Part shown: one piece after another, positions 54,922 to 63,566 of the stretch | Position numbering within the stretch: position 1 is the stretch's first letter | How the letters are laid out: every line of letters begins with the position of its first letter | Assembly (NCBI GenBank): GCA_020161405.1 | Contig: JAIUOD010000003.1 | Location: 281,392 to 345,391, forward strand | Reading direction: 5' to 3' | From: Pseudomonadota bacterium | GTDB taxonomy: Bacteria; Pseudomonadota; Alphaproteobacteria; Caulobacterales; Aquidulcibacteraceae | DNA: 64,000 nucleotides | The notes under the pieces: model-generated | What the model saw: only the letters and a program-made list of their open reading frames with translations | The model's database searches: none | Told to the model about the DNA's origin: nothing | Program-made: the position numbers and the translations under genes

Positions 54922-56184
54922 ATGACTAATGTTCCTAATAATGTCGATTTGCAGGCTTTAAATGCTTATAGAAAAATGAAATCGCTTGCGACTGCTTTGT
55001 TTATATTGATGGTTTTTGTTTTTTTAATTGCAAAAACATTTGAAACAAAATTTTTATGGGTTTCATATATTCGTGCATTTGGCGAAGCTGCGATGGTTGG
55101 TGCATTGGCTGATTGGTTTGCCGTTACCGCTTTATTCCGCCATCCATTAGGTTTACCTATTCCACATACGGCGATTATACCAAATTCAAAAGATAGGATT
55201 GGGTCTGGCCTTGGTAATTTCATATCGCGCAACTTCCTTCAACCTGATCAGGTAAAACGACGTCTCGAAAATATAGACCTTGGAAAAGGAATTTCAGATT
55301 TCCTTGTTGATGATGAAAAAAGAATAAAATTCAGCGAAGCATTTGCAAAAGCCCTGCCAAGAATTTTTAGCCTATTAAAAGATGGACCAATAATGGATTG
55401 GTTACAATCATCTATTAAGTCACGATTACAAGTATCGGATTTTCCTACTTTATTTGCAGATGGATTAAAACTACTGACCGTGCAAAAAAGACACGTGAAG
55501 ATAATTGACTTAATAATCTTCCATGCCGACCTTGCTCTTACAAATTATGAACCAAAATTTCGTGAAAAAGTTAGTGAAAACACAAATTGGCTTCCAAAAC
55601 TATTTTCGGTTGATGACACGGCATCTAATGCATTAATAAGCGCACTTAAAAACTCATTGCATGAAGCATCAAACGATCCAAATCACGAATTAAGAAATTC
55701 AATTAATGACGCAATAAGTCATCTTGAACAAAATCTACGAAATGATGATGAATTACGTTCACAAATTAAAGCGTGGCAAGAAGAAATCATTAATCATCCG
55801 CAAATAAACGAATATATTAATGGGCTTTGGCAATCTATAAAATCAAATCTAAGCAACATGGGTAATGAGCGTCAAGAAAACCTTATCAAAGCAATCGACA
55901 ATGCCCTAAAAAATATTGCCAATAGTCTTGCAAATAATGATGAATTACGTTCTGCAATTGATGAAAGGCTTAAAATATGGGCAGTTGAGCTTGCAGCGGC
56001 CCAGGGCAATGAAGTTGGACGCATGGTTGCCGATACGATCAAATCATGGGATGCCACAACAGTTGTTACGCAAATTGAAACTGCTGTTGGCCGCGATTTG
56101 CAATATATAAGAATAAATGGAACGGTAATTGGTGGCCTCGTTGGCCTTATAATTCACATAATTTCTAATTTGGTTTTTAAATAA
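54922..56184 (+). CDS. DUF445 family membrane protein
   Basis: Function unknown. The 420-residue protein has an N-terminal helix (about 20-42), the conserved segment FGEAAMVGALADWFAVTALFRHPLGLPIPHTAIIP, which defines DUF445, a long helical, charged middle, and a C-terminal hydrophobic helix (about 395-418, GTVIGGLVGLIIHIISNLVF). Both ends are probably in the membrane. It is divergent from the esterase with a repeat-rich intergenic region, and ends next to the convergent MBL gene. Confidence 0.9.
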   Translation: MTNVPNNVDLQALNAYRKMKSLATALFILMVFVFLIAKTFETKFLWVSYIRAFGEAAMVGALADWFAVTALFRHPLGLPIPHTAIIPNSKDRIGSGLGNFISRNFLQPDQVKRRLENIDLGKGISDFLVDDEKRIKFSEAFAKALPRIFSLLKDGPIMDWLQSSIKSRLQVSDFPTLFADGLKLLTVQKRHVKIIDLIIFHADLALTNYEPKFREKVSENTNWLPKLFSVDDTASNALISALKNSLHEASNDPNHELRNSINDAISHLEQNLRNDDELRSQIKAWQEEIINHPQINEYINGLWQSIKSNLSNMGNERQENLIKAIDNALKNIANSLANNDELRSAIDERLKIWAVELAAAQGNEVGRMVADTIKSWDATTVVTQIETAVGRDLQYIRINGTVIGGLVGLIIHIISNLVFK

Positions 56185-56985
56185 TTAGGCTTCAATAATC
56201 ATGCCATCAAAAGCAGGTATAATTCCTTCAGGCAATTGGTTTTTAAGGTCATTATAATCAAGATCAATATGCATATTGGTTAGTATTGATTTCTTGGGTT
56301 TAAGTTTTTCAATCCATTCCAATGTTTGTTCAAGATGTGCATGGGTTGGGTGTTTTGAATAACGCAGACAATCGATGATTAATATATCTAAATTCTCAAG
56401 ATAGTTCATACTATTGTTTGGAATTTCATTTACGTCATTACAATAAGCAATATTATCAAACCTAAAACCTGCGCACTCAATATCACCATGTATTAGTTCA
56501 ATTGGTACAAATGATAATTGGCCACCCTCCCCATCAATAAAAAACTCTTGACCATAAGGTGGTAAAAGTTTTGGATTTAAAAGTGATGGATAATTTGGTT
56601 TTTCATATCCATTAAATATATAGCCAAAACGCTCTAATAATATTCTACGTGTTGGTAGATTAAAATAAGCATCAATCCTTTTCCTACGCCTATAAACAAT
56701 TGCCCTTAAATCATCGATACCATGTGTTTGATCAGCATGGTCATGAGTAAAAAGGACACCATCCAAATCAGTGATTTTTGCATTTAATAATTGTGCGCGC
56801 AAATCTGGTGATGTGTCTATTAAAACCCTTGTATAATCAATTTCATTATCTGTTTTTTCAACTAAAATTGAACAACGTGTACGATAGTTTTTTATCTCAC
56901 TAGGATCACATGCCCCAAAATCACCATCAATTCGCGGAACGCCACCAGATGAACCACATCCCAATATAGTAATTTTCAAACTCAT
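56185..56985 (-). CDS. MBL-fold metallohydrolase (PhnP-like)
   Basis: A 266-residue metallo-beta-lactamase-fold phosphodiesterase-like enzyme. The metal site reads FTHDHADQTHGIDDLR (HxHxD), with GCGSSGGVPRIDGD at the N-terminus and SILTNMHIDLDYNDL near the end. It is coupled to tatD by a four-base ATGA overlap, and closes the rlpA-tmk-holB-tatD cluster. The substrate may be a cyclic phosphate or nucleotide; not settled. Confidence 0.88.
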   Translation of the reverse strand: MSLKITILGCGSSGGVPRIDGDFGACDPSEIKNYRTRCSILVEKTDNEIDYTRVLIDTSPDLRAQLLNAKITDLDGVLFTHDHADQTHGIDDLRAIVYRRRKRIDAYFNLPTRRILLERFGYIFNGYEKPNYPSLLNPKLLPPYGQEFFIDGEGGQLSFVPIELIHGDIECAGFRFDNIAYCNDVNEIPNNSMNYLENLDILIIDCLRYSKHPTHAHLEQTLEWIEKLKPKKSILTNMHIDLDYNDLKNQLPEGIIPAFDGMIIEA

Positions 56986-57758
56986 TGTATTTTCGCTTTT
57001 TTAAACAAACTAAAAAAGTTGGAATCAACAATATCAACTAAATCATCATATTCCATATTAAAATATTGTGCCATAAATTGCGCAATATGCTTAATGAACA
57101 AAGGTTCATTCCGTTGTCCGCGCATAGGAATTGGTGCAAGATATGGGCAATCTGTTTCTAATAAAAGCTTATCTTTTGGGATAAGAGATGCATTTTCACG
57201 AACATCCGTGGCATTTTTAAATGTCGCAATACCCGAAATCGAAACAAATGCCCCAATATCTAACATTGATTTAAGCAAATTTGTTCCAGATGTATAGCAA
57301 TGCATTAAAAGCGGAAACTCTTTATAACGCATCGCATTTTTAAGCAGCTCCTCAGTAATTTCATCGGCAAGACGCGTATGAACAATTAAAGGTAATTGGC
57401 AGTCTTGCGCGGCCTCTATATGGGTTTCAAATACTTTGATTTGATCCTCATGCGGACTTAAATTATAATGAAAATCAAGGCCACATTCGCCAATCCCAAT
57501 AACTTTTTCTTGTTTTGAATATGAAACTAAATCATTGATTGATAGCTCAAGATGATCTTTTGCCTCATGCGGGTGCGCGCCAATACTCATCCAAAAATTA
57601 GATTTATTTTGAATGATATCCATGATTTTATCACGATTTCCAAACCTATCACAAATCGTAAGCATTCCATGAATGCCGCCTTCTTTTGCACGATTTAAAA
57701 CTTGCTCTAAATCATCTTGATATAAATGATGGTGAAGGTTTACATGTGTATCAATCAT
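56982..57758 (-). CDS. tatD: TatD-family metal-dependent hydrolase (HxN variant)
   Basis: Amidohydrolase-fold nuclease of 258 residues. The N-terminal metal motif is DTHVNLHH where most TatD proteins have a HxH (DSHCHLD), so the second His is Asn. The other ligands are kept: GIGECGLDFHY (Glu), IVHTRLADE (His), LLMHCYTSG (His) and LETDCPYLAP (Asp). It is coupled to holB upstream and the MBL gene downstream by four-base overlaps. Metal occupancy or activity may differ from the canonical enzyme. Confidence 0.9.
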   Translation of the reverse strand: MIDTHVNLHHHLYQDDLEQVLNRAKEGGIHGMLTICDRFGNRDKIMDIIQNKSNFWMSIGAHPHEAKDHLELSINDLVSYSKQEKVIGIGECGLDFHYNLSPHEDQIKVFETHIEAAQDCQLPLIVHTRLADEITEELLKNAMRYKEFPLLMHCYTSGTNLLKSMLDIGAFVSISGIATFKNATDVRENASLIPKDKLLLETDCPYLAPIPMRGQRNEPLFIKHIAQFMAQYFNMEYDDLVDIVDSNFFSLFKKAKIQ

Positions 57759-58795
57759 CGCGCTATTTGTGCCTTAATTTGATTAAATACTTCAATAATT
57801 GCGGTTGATTTGTCTAATTGGTTTGCAACTTGCTGTTTAAGTGTGGCAATATTTTTCCATGCATCATATATTTTTGGCAAATTAGTTTGACCAAATAAAC
57901 GCGCCATATTCGCGCTTTCACCAGGTGATATTTCCCGAATTTCCAACCCCATAGACGCACTTGCAGCTCGTGAAAGCCAATTTTCTATAATGGCCATAAT
58001 AATTTCGAATTTTTCAATATCATTTCCAAGTTTACTTGCTTCGATAATTGAAGAAATTGTTGGATTTGGCATTGTTTCAAGTGCACGTGATATAATTTTA
58101 TAAGTGTTTTCAATGTCAAAATTCTCAAGCACTTTGACACGCCCAACGCATCCTTGTGACAAAACCAAATTTGCATCATCAATTCTTGGAAAATTATTTT
58201 TCATTTTCTCATCTGATAATGGTTCAAGTGACAATAAACGACAGCGTGATCGTATGGTTGGCAAAACCCTACCTAAAGAATTTGCGATTAAAATAATAAT
58301 CGCGCCTTTTGGCGGCTCTTCCAAGGTTTTTAACAATGCATTTGATGATGCTTCGTTCATTTCGTCTGCACAATCAATAATTGCAACACGCCGCCCTAAT
58401 TGATTATTTGCACGTAAATCAAACATTGAAATTAATTCACGAATTGCATGAATACTAATTACGCTTTTGACTTTTTCATCTTGCGGGCAATATCTTGTTG
58501 CGACACGTAAATCAGGGCAGGAATTTTGTGCAGTATTTTGACAAATTGGGTCATCTACAAAAGAAGCAAGAGGGCTTTCTTGTGATGGTTTGGCGCCCAA
58601 ATAACGCCTTGCAAATCTATAGGCTAAAGTTGCTTTACCAATATTTTTTGCGCCATGAAATAACCATGCATGATGCATACGTTCACCATTAAGCGCTTCA
58701 AATAAAGAAATTTCTGCATTTTCATTGCCAATAAATTCAAAATTCTCACGTGGATGTAAAGTTGAATTTGCTTGGTCTGGTAAAGCCTCAACCAT
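57755..58795 (-). CDS. holB: DNA polymerase III delta' subunit
   Basis: Clamp-loader subunit. The 346 residues have the AAA+-like fold with P-loop GAKNIGKATLAYRFARR, a cysteine-containing segment (CQNTAQNSCPDLRVATRYC), LRANNQLGRRVAIIDCADEMNEASSNALLKTLEEPPKGAI (the SRC-preceding core) and TIRSRCRLLSL. The ATG at 58795 lies within the tmk 3' end; a GTG four codons earlier is possible. It is coupled to tmk and tatD. Confidence 0.92.
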   Translation of the reverse strand: MVEALPDQANSTLHPRENFEFIGNENAEISLFEALNGERMHHAWLFHGAKNIGKATLAYRFARRYLGAKPSQESPLASFVDDPICQNTAQNSCPDLRVATRYCPQDEKVKSVISIHAIRELISMFDLRANNQLGRRVAIIDCADEMNEASSNALLKTLEEPPKGAIIILIANSLGRVLPTIRSRCRLLSLEPLSDEKMKNNFPRIDDANLVLSQGCVGRVKVLENFDIENTYKIISRALETMPNPTISSIIEASKLGNDIEKFEIIMAIIENWLSRAASASMGLEIREISPGESANMARLFGQTNLPKIYDAWKNIATLKQQVANQLDKSTAIIEVFNQIKAQIAR

Positions 58796-59429
58796 TTTTA
58801 TCACCACGAAGTGATGCTATATGTTTAATTGCTTCATTAAAAACATCATCTTTGGATTGGCTGGCATCAATAACTTTGCATCTTAAAGGTTCTTTTTTGG
58901 CGATGTTTAAGAAGTTTTGACGAAGCTTTTCATGAAATTCAATTTTCTTTGCTTCAAACCGCCCTTCATCATCATTACGTGAATTAGCACGTGCAAGGCC
59001 AATATTTACATCAATATCCAATATAAGTGTTAAATTGGGCAAACATTGACCAACAATATTTGCCTCAAGACAATTGATAACATTGTTTTCATGAAAACCT
59101 AATTCACCTTGATATGCGCGTGTGGAATCAAAAAACCTATCGCTAATAACAATTTTTCCATCCGAAAGTGCAGGCTTAATTACCCTTGTAATGTGATCCT
59201 CGCGCGCAGCATAAAATAGGCATATCTCACTCATAGCGTTCCAACGATTTGCACTTCCTTTTACAAGTAAATCACGAATTGCCTCTGCGCCCTCAGTGCC
59301 GCCGGGTTCACGGGTAAGGATAACTTGATTACCGTTGGAAACGAAATAATCGTTCAAACTACGAATAAGCGTGGATTTTCCAGTGCCTTCGCCGCCTTCA
59401 AGCGTTATGAATAGAGGTGATTTTTGCAT
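58788..59429 (-). CDS. tmk: Thymidylate kinase
   Basis: Phosphorylates dTMP to dTDP. The 213 residues begin MQKSPLFITLEGGEGTGKST (P-loop), followed by LTREPGGTEGAEAIRDLL, the DR motif DRFFDSTRAYQG, and a lid region with R residues (NSRNDDEGRFEAKK). It overlaps the holB start by eight bases and follows rlpA by 53 bp. Confidence 0.95.
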   Translation of the reverse strand: MQKSPLFITLEGGEGTGKSTLIRSLNDYFVSNGNQVILTREPGGTEGAEAIRDLLVKGSANRWNAMSEICLFYAAREDHITRVIKPALSDGKIVISDRFFDSTRAYQGELGFHENNVINCLEANIVGQCLPNLTLILDIDVNIGLARANSRNDDEGRFEAKKIEFHEKLRQNFLNIAKKEPLRCKVIDASQSKDDVFNEAIKHIASLRGDKNG

Positions 59430-59482
59430 AATCTTTGTTTCAGATTATTTTCACCCAAGGTCAAGCAAAAATGTGGCAAAAA

Positions 59483-60487
59483 TTATAGGCTGGCCAAAAT
59501 TGAATTATAATCAATTTTCTCTTTTTTGACAGGTTTAACGAAATTCACATTTTCAATATTAGCAAGATTATCTGATTGATTTTGGATGATTGATGATTTG
59601 TTTTTTGGCTTGCTAGATAGAATATCTTGGTTAGACGCAAATTGTGTCTGTGTATCATTAGATCTTTGATTAATTTTTGGATTAAGTTTATTTATTGCAA
59701 ATTGCTGTATTGGTTTTTTTGCTGGTGGCGGTGCATAGCCAACATACCTCACGCGAACTTTTGCTTTTGAATTAAAACCTAAAAGGGATGCCGCTTTTTG
59801 TGACACGCCAAACATACAATTTTTAGTATATGGCCCGCGATCATTTACGCGCGCAATAATTGAATTATTATTATCAAGATTGGTAATTTCAACCATGCCA
59901 GGCATAGGCAATGTCGGGTGCGCAACACTTACAACATTATTGTCAAAGACTTCGCCATCCGCAGTTAGGCGGCCTTGAAAATCTTTCTTGTAAGCACAGG
60001 CATTACCGATTTCATTGAAATCATCTTCAATATTTGGAATATACCAAACACCATTAACTTGATAAGGTGCGCCAACTTTTTGCCATGCGGCAACACCTGT
60101 TGGTGCGTTGTTTTTTTGAATAAAATTACTATTTCCTGATTTGCCGCTTTCAAGGCCTAATTCTGAATTCATTTGTGCAAGAGAAACAAATTCAGCTTTT
60201 TTAATTGGCACTTTAGTTAAGCCATTTTGCTGTGGTAAAGCTTTTTTGACTTCTTTAGTGCTGTTAACCTTTTCACTAATGATTTTAGTGTTATGTGACT
60301 TTATAATTACTTTTTTTGAAACAATCGGATCATTTGACGCGGCTTCTGACGAATTATCATTATTCTTTTTGGTTTTTTCGTAAGAAAGCTCAATCTTTGA
60401 AGTCGCATTCGCTTTAGTATTAAAACCAAATAACAAAGCAATAACAATCAAAGAAGATAGAATCTTCCCTTTTTCAAATTTCACCAT
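59483..60487 (-). CDS. rlpA: RlpA-family septal ring lytic transglycosylase
   Basis: Cuts glycan strands lacking stem peptides at the division site. The protein (334 residues) has a signal peptide ending NTKANA, a low-complexity N-terminal half, then the double-psi beta-barrel domain (about 165-255): GNACAYKKDFQGRLTADGEVFD, VAHPTLPMPGMVEITNLDNNNSIIARVNDRGPYTKNCMFGVSQKAASLLG. The usual start of this domain, GxASWYG, is replaced by IGNACAYK. There is no SPOR domain at the C-terminus. GGTGGGA before the ATG at 60487 supports the start. Confidence 0.85.
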   Translation of the reverse strand: MVKFEKGKILSSLIVIALLFGFNTKANATSKIELSYEKTKKNNDNSSEAASNDPIVSKKVIIKSHNTKIISEKVNSTKEVKKALPQQNGLTKVPIKKAEFVSLAQMNSELGLESGKSGNSNFIQKNNAPTGVAAWQKVGAPYQVNGVWYIPNIEDDFNEIGNACAYKKDFQGRLTADGEVFDNNVVSVAHPTLPMPGMVEITNLDNNNSIIARVNDRGPYTKNCMFGVSQKAASLLGFNSKAKVRVRYVGYAPPPAKKPIQQFAINKLNPKINQRSNDTQTQFASNQDILSSKPKNKSSIIQNQSDNLANIENVNFVKPVKKEKIDYNSILASL

Positions 60488-60746
60488 TCTGGTTCCCACC
60501 GTTTTAAACCGTTATGCGGCAATTCTATGCCTTAGGGGATACCTTCCCCTTATATTTCAATTTTTATAGAATGAAAAGTTAAAGGCAGGCCTTCAAAAAT
60601 AGATTGGATTTTATTCAAATTTTCTATTTTGCGTGAAAAATCGATATAATCCATTGAAATAATTGTATTTTTATTATGTGCTTGACTAAATACAAACTTC
60701 ACATAACATATAAATACCCATTAGAAACGTAAACAAGGGTAAAAGG

Positions 60747-61700
60747 TTGGAACGCAATATTCATCATAGTGCAATGGTTATAAACACCATTCAATCCCCT
60801 AGTAGCGCGGTAAATTCGCCGATTGCTGCTTCATGGTTTCGTTCTGCAATGAAATTTGGATTAAATCCTGAGATAAATCAAAAGCAAGATTTAATGCTTG
60901 GTTCTGAACTTGCTGTAGAGCGTGATAGACATGGTGCTTTACTTGCTGTTGCGCGCCCAATTTTGGATAATGTTTTTCGTTCCGTTGGTGGAACTGGGTG
61001 TTGTGTAATTCTTACTTCTTGTGATGGCCTTATATTAGAAAGCCGAACCAGCGCTGCTGAGGCAAATGATTTTGAAGATGCACGCCTTACACCTGGCGCA
61101 AATTGGAGTGAGGCAAAAGAAGGCACTAATGGTATTGGAACCTGCCTTATTGATGAGCGCCCGGTTACAATTTATCGCGACCAACATTTTTATGAAAAAA
61201 ACATCGGTATGTCGTGCGTTGATGCGCCTGTTCGTGACCATCGTGGACGTTTGCTTGCCGCACTTGATGTTTCAACTTGCCGCCATGATCATGATAAAGC
61301 AATTTTAGGTTTAATATCATCAATCGTTACCGATGCTGCGCGTAAAATTGAAGGTGATTATTTCCGTCAAGCTTTCCCGCGCGCACGAATCGTTCATGCT
61401 GGAAATGCAAGCGATCAAGCCCCTGCCCTTTTAGCTGTTGATAATGATGATTTAGTTATTGGCGCAACACGCGCAGCAAGACGTATGTTTGGGCTTGATG
61501 ACTTGATGATTGCAAGCACTTTGCCAGCACGCGATATTTTGGGCAATACTTCGGTATCACAGGAATTATTGGAAAGTGAGCGTTCGGCATTAAGGCGCGC
61601 CCTTGCACGTACCGAAGGAAATGTTTCCGAAGCTGCCAAGCAATTAGGTATTGGACGTGCAACTTTCTATCGTCGAATGAAACGTTGCGGCATTGATTAA
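60747..61700 (+). CDS. Short AcoR-like regulator (GAF + Fis HTH, no AAA+ domain)
   Basis: A 317-residue transcription regulator. An N-terminal segment with SWFRSAMKFGLNPE is followed by a GAF domain (about 70-190: LARPILDNV-like, GCCVILTSCDGLIL, WSEAKEGTNGIGTCLIDERPVTIYRDQHFYEKN, which matches AcoR/XylR-type regulators). A connector follows, then a Fis-type helix-turn-helix (about 270-317: ALARTEGNVSEAAKQLGIGRATFYRRMKRCGI). The central AAA+ sigma54-binding module of AcoR is absent. The start is TTG at 60747, with AAGGG upstream, and ATG at 60774 is an alternative. It precedes an aldehyde dehydrogenase it probably controls. Confidence 0.85.
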   Translation: MERNIHHSAMVINTIQSPSSAVNSPIAASWFRSAMKFGLNPEINQKQDLMLGSELAVERDRHGALLAVARPILDNVFRSVGGTGCCVILTSCDGLILESRTSAAEANDFEDARLTPGANWSEAKEGTNGIGTCLIDERPVTIYRDQHFYEKNIGMSCVDAPVRDHRGRLLAALDVSTCRHDHDKAILGLISSIVTDAARKIEGDYFRQAFPRARIVHAGNASDQAPALLAVDNDDLVIGATRAARRMFGLDDLMIASTLPARDILGNTSVSQELLESERSALRRALARTEGNVSEAAKQLGIGRATFYRRMKRCGID

Positions 61701-61791
61701 TGCTTATTCGCATAATGTGGCCGCATTTATGCATAGATTATCAGTTAAAAATCTAACTCTAAGATATTGTTTATATACACGTTTATATATT

Positions 61792-61813
61792 AGTGTCTCA
61801 CACTTGAGACACT
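61792..61813. promoter_or_regulatory. Palindromic operator upstream of the aldehyde dehydrogenase gene
   Basis: AGTGTCTCA-CACT-TGAGACACT has nine-base arms. It lies 111 bp before the ATG, a typical upstream activator position, and is the best candidate site for the AcoR-like regulator. Confidence 0.65.
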
Positions 61814-61876
61814 TTTAAAAATCATAATCTGTACCCTATCTTTAAAACTTAATCACTTTCGATATCCTTTTGTTAC

Positions 61877-61896
61877 GTCACAAGAGACATTGTGAC
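61877..61896. promoter_or_regulatory. Second palindrome upstream of the aldehyde dehydrogenase gene
   Basis: GTCACAA-GAGACA-TTGTGAC has perfect seven-base arms, 28 bp before the ATG. The central GAGACA repeats the half-site of the first operator, so both may bind the same protein. Confidence 0.55.
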
Positions 61897-61923
61897 TAAA
61901 TAATATTTACTAGGGAGTAAATC

Positions 61924-63426
61924 ATGAGTGACCTAAGCAAACCGCCATTTAAGGCGCGTTACGAAAATTTTATTGGTGGCAAATGGACACCACCAAAAGC
62001 AGGCAAATATTTCGATAATATTACGCCAATGACAGGCAAAAAAATCTGTGAAGTTCCACGCTCTGATGCCTCTGATATTGAATTAGCATTAGACGCAGCG
62101 CATGCAGCAAAAGATGCATGGGGTAAAACTTCTGTTGCAGAACGTGCCAATATTTTGAATAAAATTGCCGATCGCCTTGAAGCAAATTTAGCACTTGTTG
62201 CAACTGCTGAAACTTGGGATAATGGTAAGCCAATTCGTGAAACTATGGCGGCGGATATTCCGTTGGCAATCGACCATTTCCGTTATTTCGCGGGCTGTAT
62301 CCGTGCAGAAGAAGGTTCAATTGGTGAAATTGATCATGACACTGTTGCATATCACTTCCGTGAACCATTGGGCGTTGTTGGCCAAATCATTCCTTGGAAT
62401 TTCCCAATTTTGATGGCAGCATGGAAAGTTGCCCCTGCACTAGCTGCTGGAAACTGCATCGTTTTGAAACCGGCAGAACAAACACCAGTTGGCATATTGG
62501 TTGTTATGGAATTAATCCAAGATTTATTACCACCTGGCGTTCTTAACATCGTTAATGGTTTCGGTCTTGAAGCTGGCAAACCACTTGCAACAAATAAAAG
62601 AATTGCGAAAATTGCGTTTACAGGCGAAACCACAACTGGTCGCCTAATCATGCAATATGCATCTGAAAATCTTATTCCTGTTACTTTGGAATTGGGCGGT
62701 AAATCACCGAATATATTCTTTAAGGATGTTGCCGAAGCAGATGACGCATTCTTTGATAAAGCGATTGAAGGTTTTGTTTTATTCGCACTTAACCAAGGTG
62801 AAGTTTGCACCTGCCCTTCACGTGCTTTAATTCATGAAGATATATATGATAAATTTATGGAACGTGCGTTGAAACGCGTTGAAGCAATCATCCAAGGTAG
62901 CCCACTTGATTCATCAACCATGATTGGCGCGCAAGCATCATCAGAGCAAAAAGAAAAAATCATGTCTTACTTTGACATCGCACGTCAAGAAGGCGCTGAA
63001 ATTCTTATTGGTGGTGAAGCAAATGAACTTGAAGGTGATTTAGCAGGTGGTTTCTATATTAAGCCAACTGTTATCAAAGGTCATAACCGTATGCGTGTTT
63101 TCCAAGAAGAAATATTTGGTCCAGTTGTTTCAGTCACGACATTTAAAACTGATGAAGAAGCTTTGGCAATTGCAAATGATACACTTTACGGCCTTGGTGC
63201 GGGTGTATGGTCACGCGATGCAAACACTTGCTATCGTTTTGGACGCGCAATTCAAGCTGGCCGCGTATGGACAAATTGCTATCACGCATATCCAGCGGGT
63301 GCTTCGTTCGGTGGTTATAAACAATCAGGTATAGGCCGTGAAACCCATAAAATGATGTTGGATCATTATTCGCAAACCAAAAATATGTTGGTTAGCTATA
63401 ATCCAAACAAATTGGGCTTCTTCTAA
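61924..63426 (+). CDS. NAD-dependent aldehyde dehydrogenase (AcoD/ExaC-like)
   Basis: Oxidises an aldehyde (acetaldehyde in AcoD relatives) to the acid. The 500 residues have FIGGKWTPP at the start, [56 protein letters not shown] (catalytic Glu region), the nucleophile C295 in [13 protein letters not shown], and [15 protein letters not shown] at the end. The [11 protein letters not shown] motif is that of AcoD-type enzymes. GGGAG precedes the ATG. It lies downstream of the AcoR-like gene with two palindromes between. Confidence 0.94.
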   Translation: MSDLSKPPFKARYENFIGGKWTPPKAGKYFDNITPMTGKKICEVPRSDASDIELALDAAHAAKDAWGKTSVAERANILNKIADRLEANLALVATAETWDNGKPIRETMAADIPLAIDHFRYFAGCIRAEEGSIGEIDHDTVAYHFREPLGVVGQIIPWNFPILMAAWKVAPALAAGNCIVLKPAEQTPVGILVVMELIQDLLPPGVLNIVNGFGLEAGKPLATNKRIAKIAFTGETTTGRLIMQYASENLIPVTLELGGKSPNIFFKDVAEADDAFFDKAIEGFVLFALNQGEVCTCPSRALIHEDIYDKFMERALKRVEAIIQGSPLDSSTMIGAQASSEQKEKIMSYFDIARQEGAEILIGGEANELEGDLAGGFYIKPTVIKGHNRMRVFQEEIFGPVVSVTTFKTDEEALAIANDTLYGLGAGVWSRDANTCYRFGRAIQAGRVWTNCYHAYPAGASFGGYKQSGIGRETHKMMLDHYSQTKNMLVSYNPNKLGFF

Positions 63427-63494
63427 AAAGTCGTTTTGCCATTGGCAATTACGAAATGTGAATAAGCAATTGCTTTAGTAATAAACAATTGCAG

Positions 63495-63532
63495 CGGGCT
63501 AATTTTCCGCAACTAAATTAGCCCGTCTTTTC
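63495..63532 (+). terminator. Terminator after the aldehyde dehydrogenase gene
   Basis: CGGGCTAATTT (63495-63505) pairs with AAATTAGCCCG (63515-63525), followed by TCTTTTC. Confidence 0.88.
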
Positions 63533-63566
63533 ACTTTGTTTAAAATAAATCAGACAGGGGAAAAAT

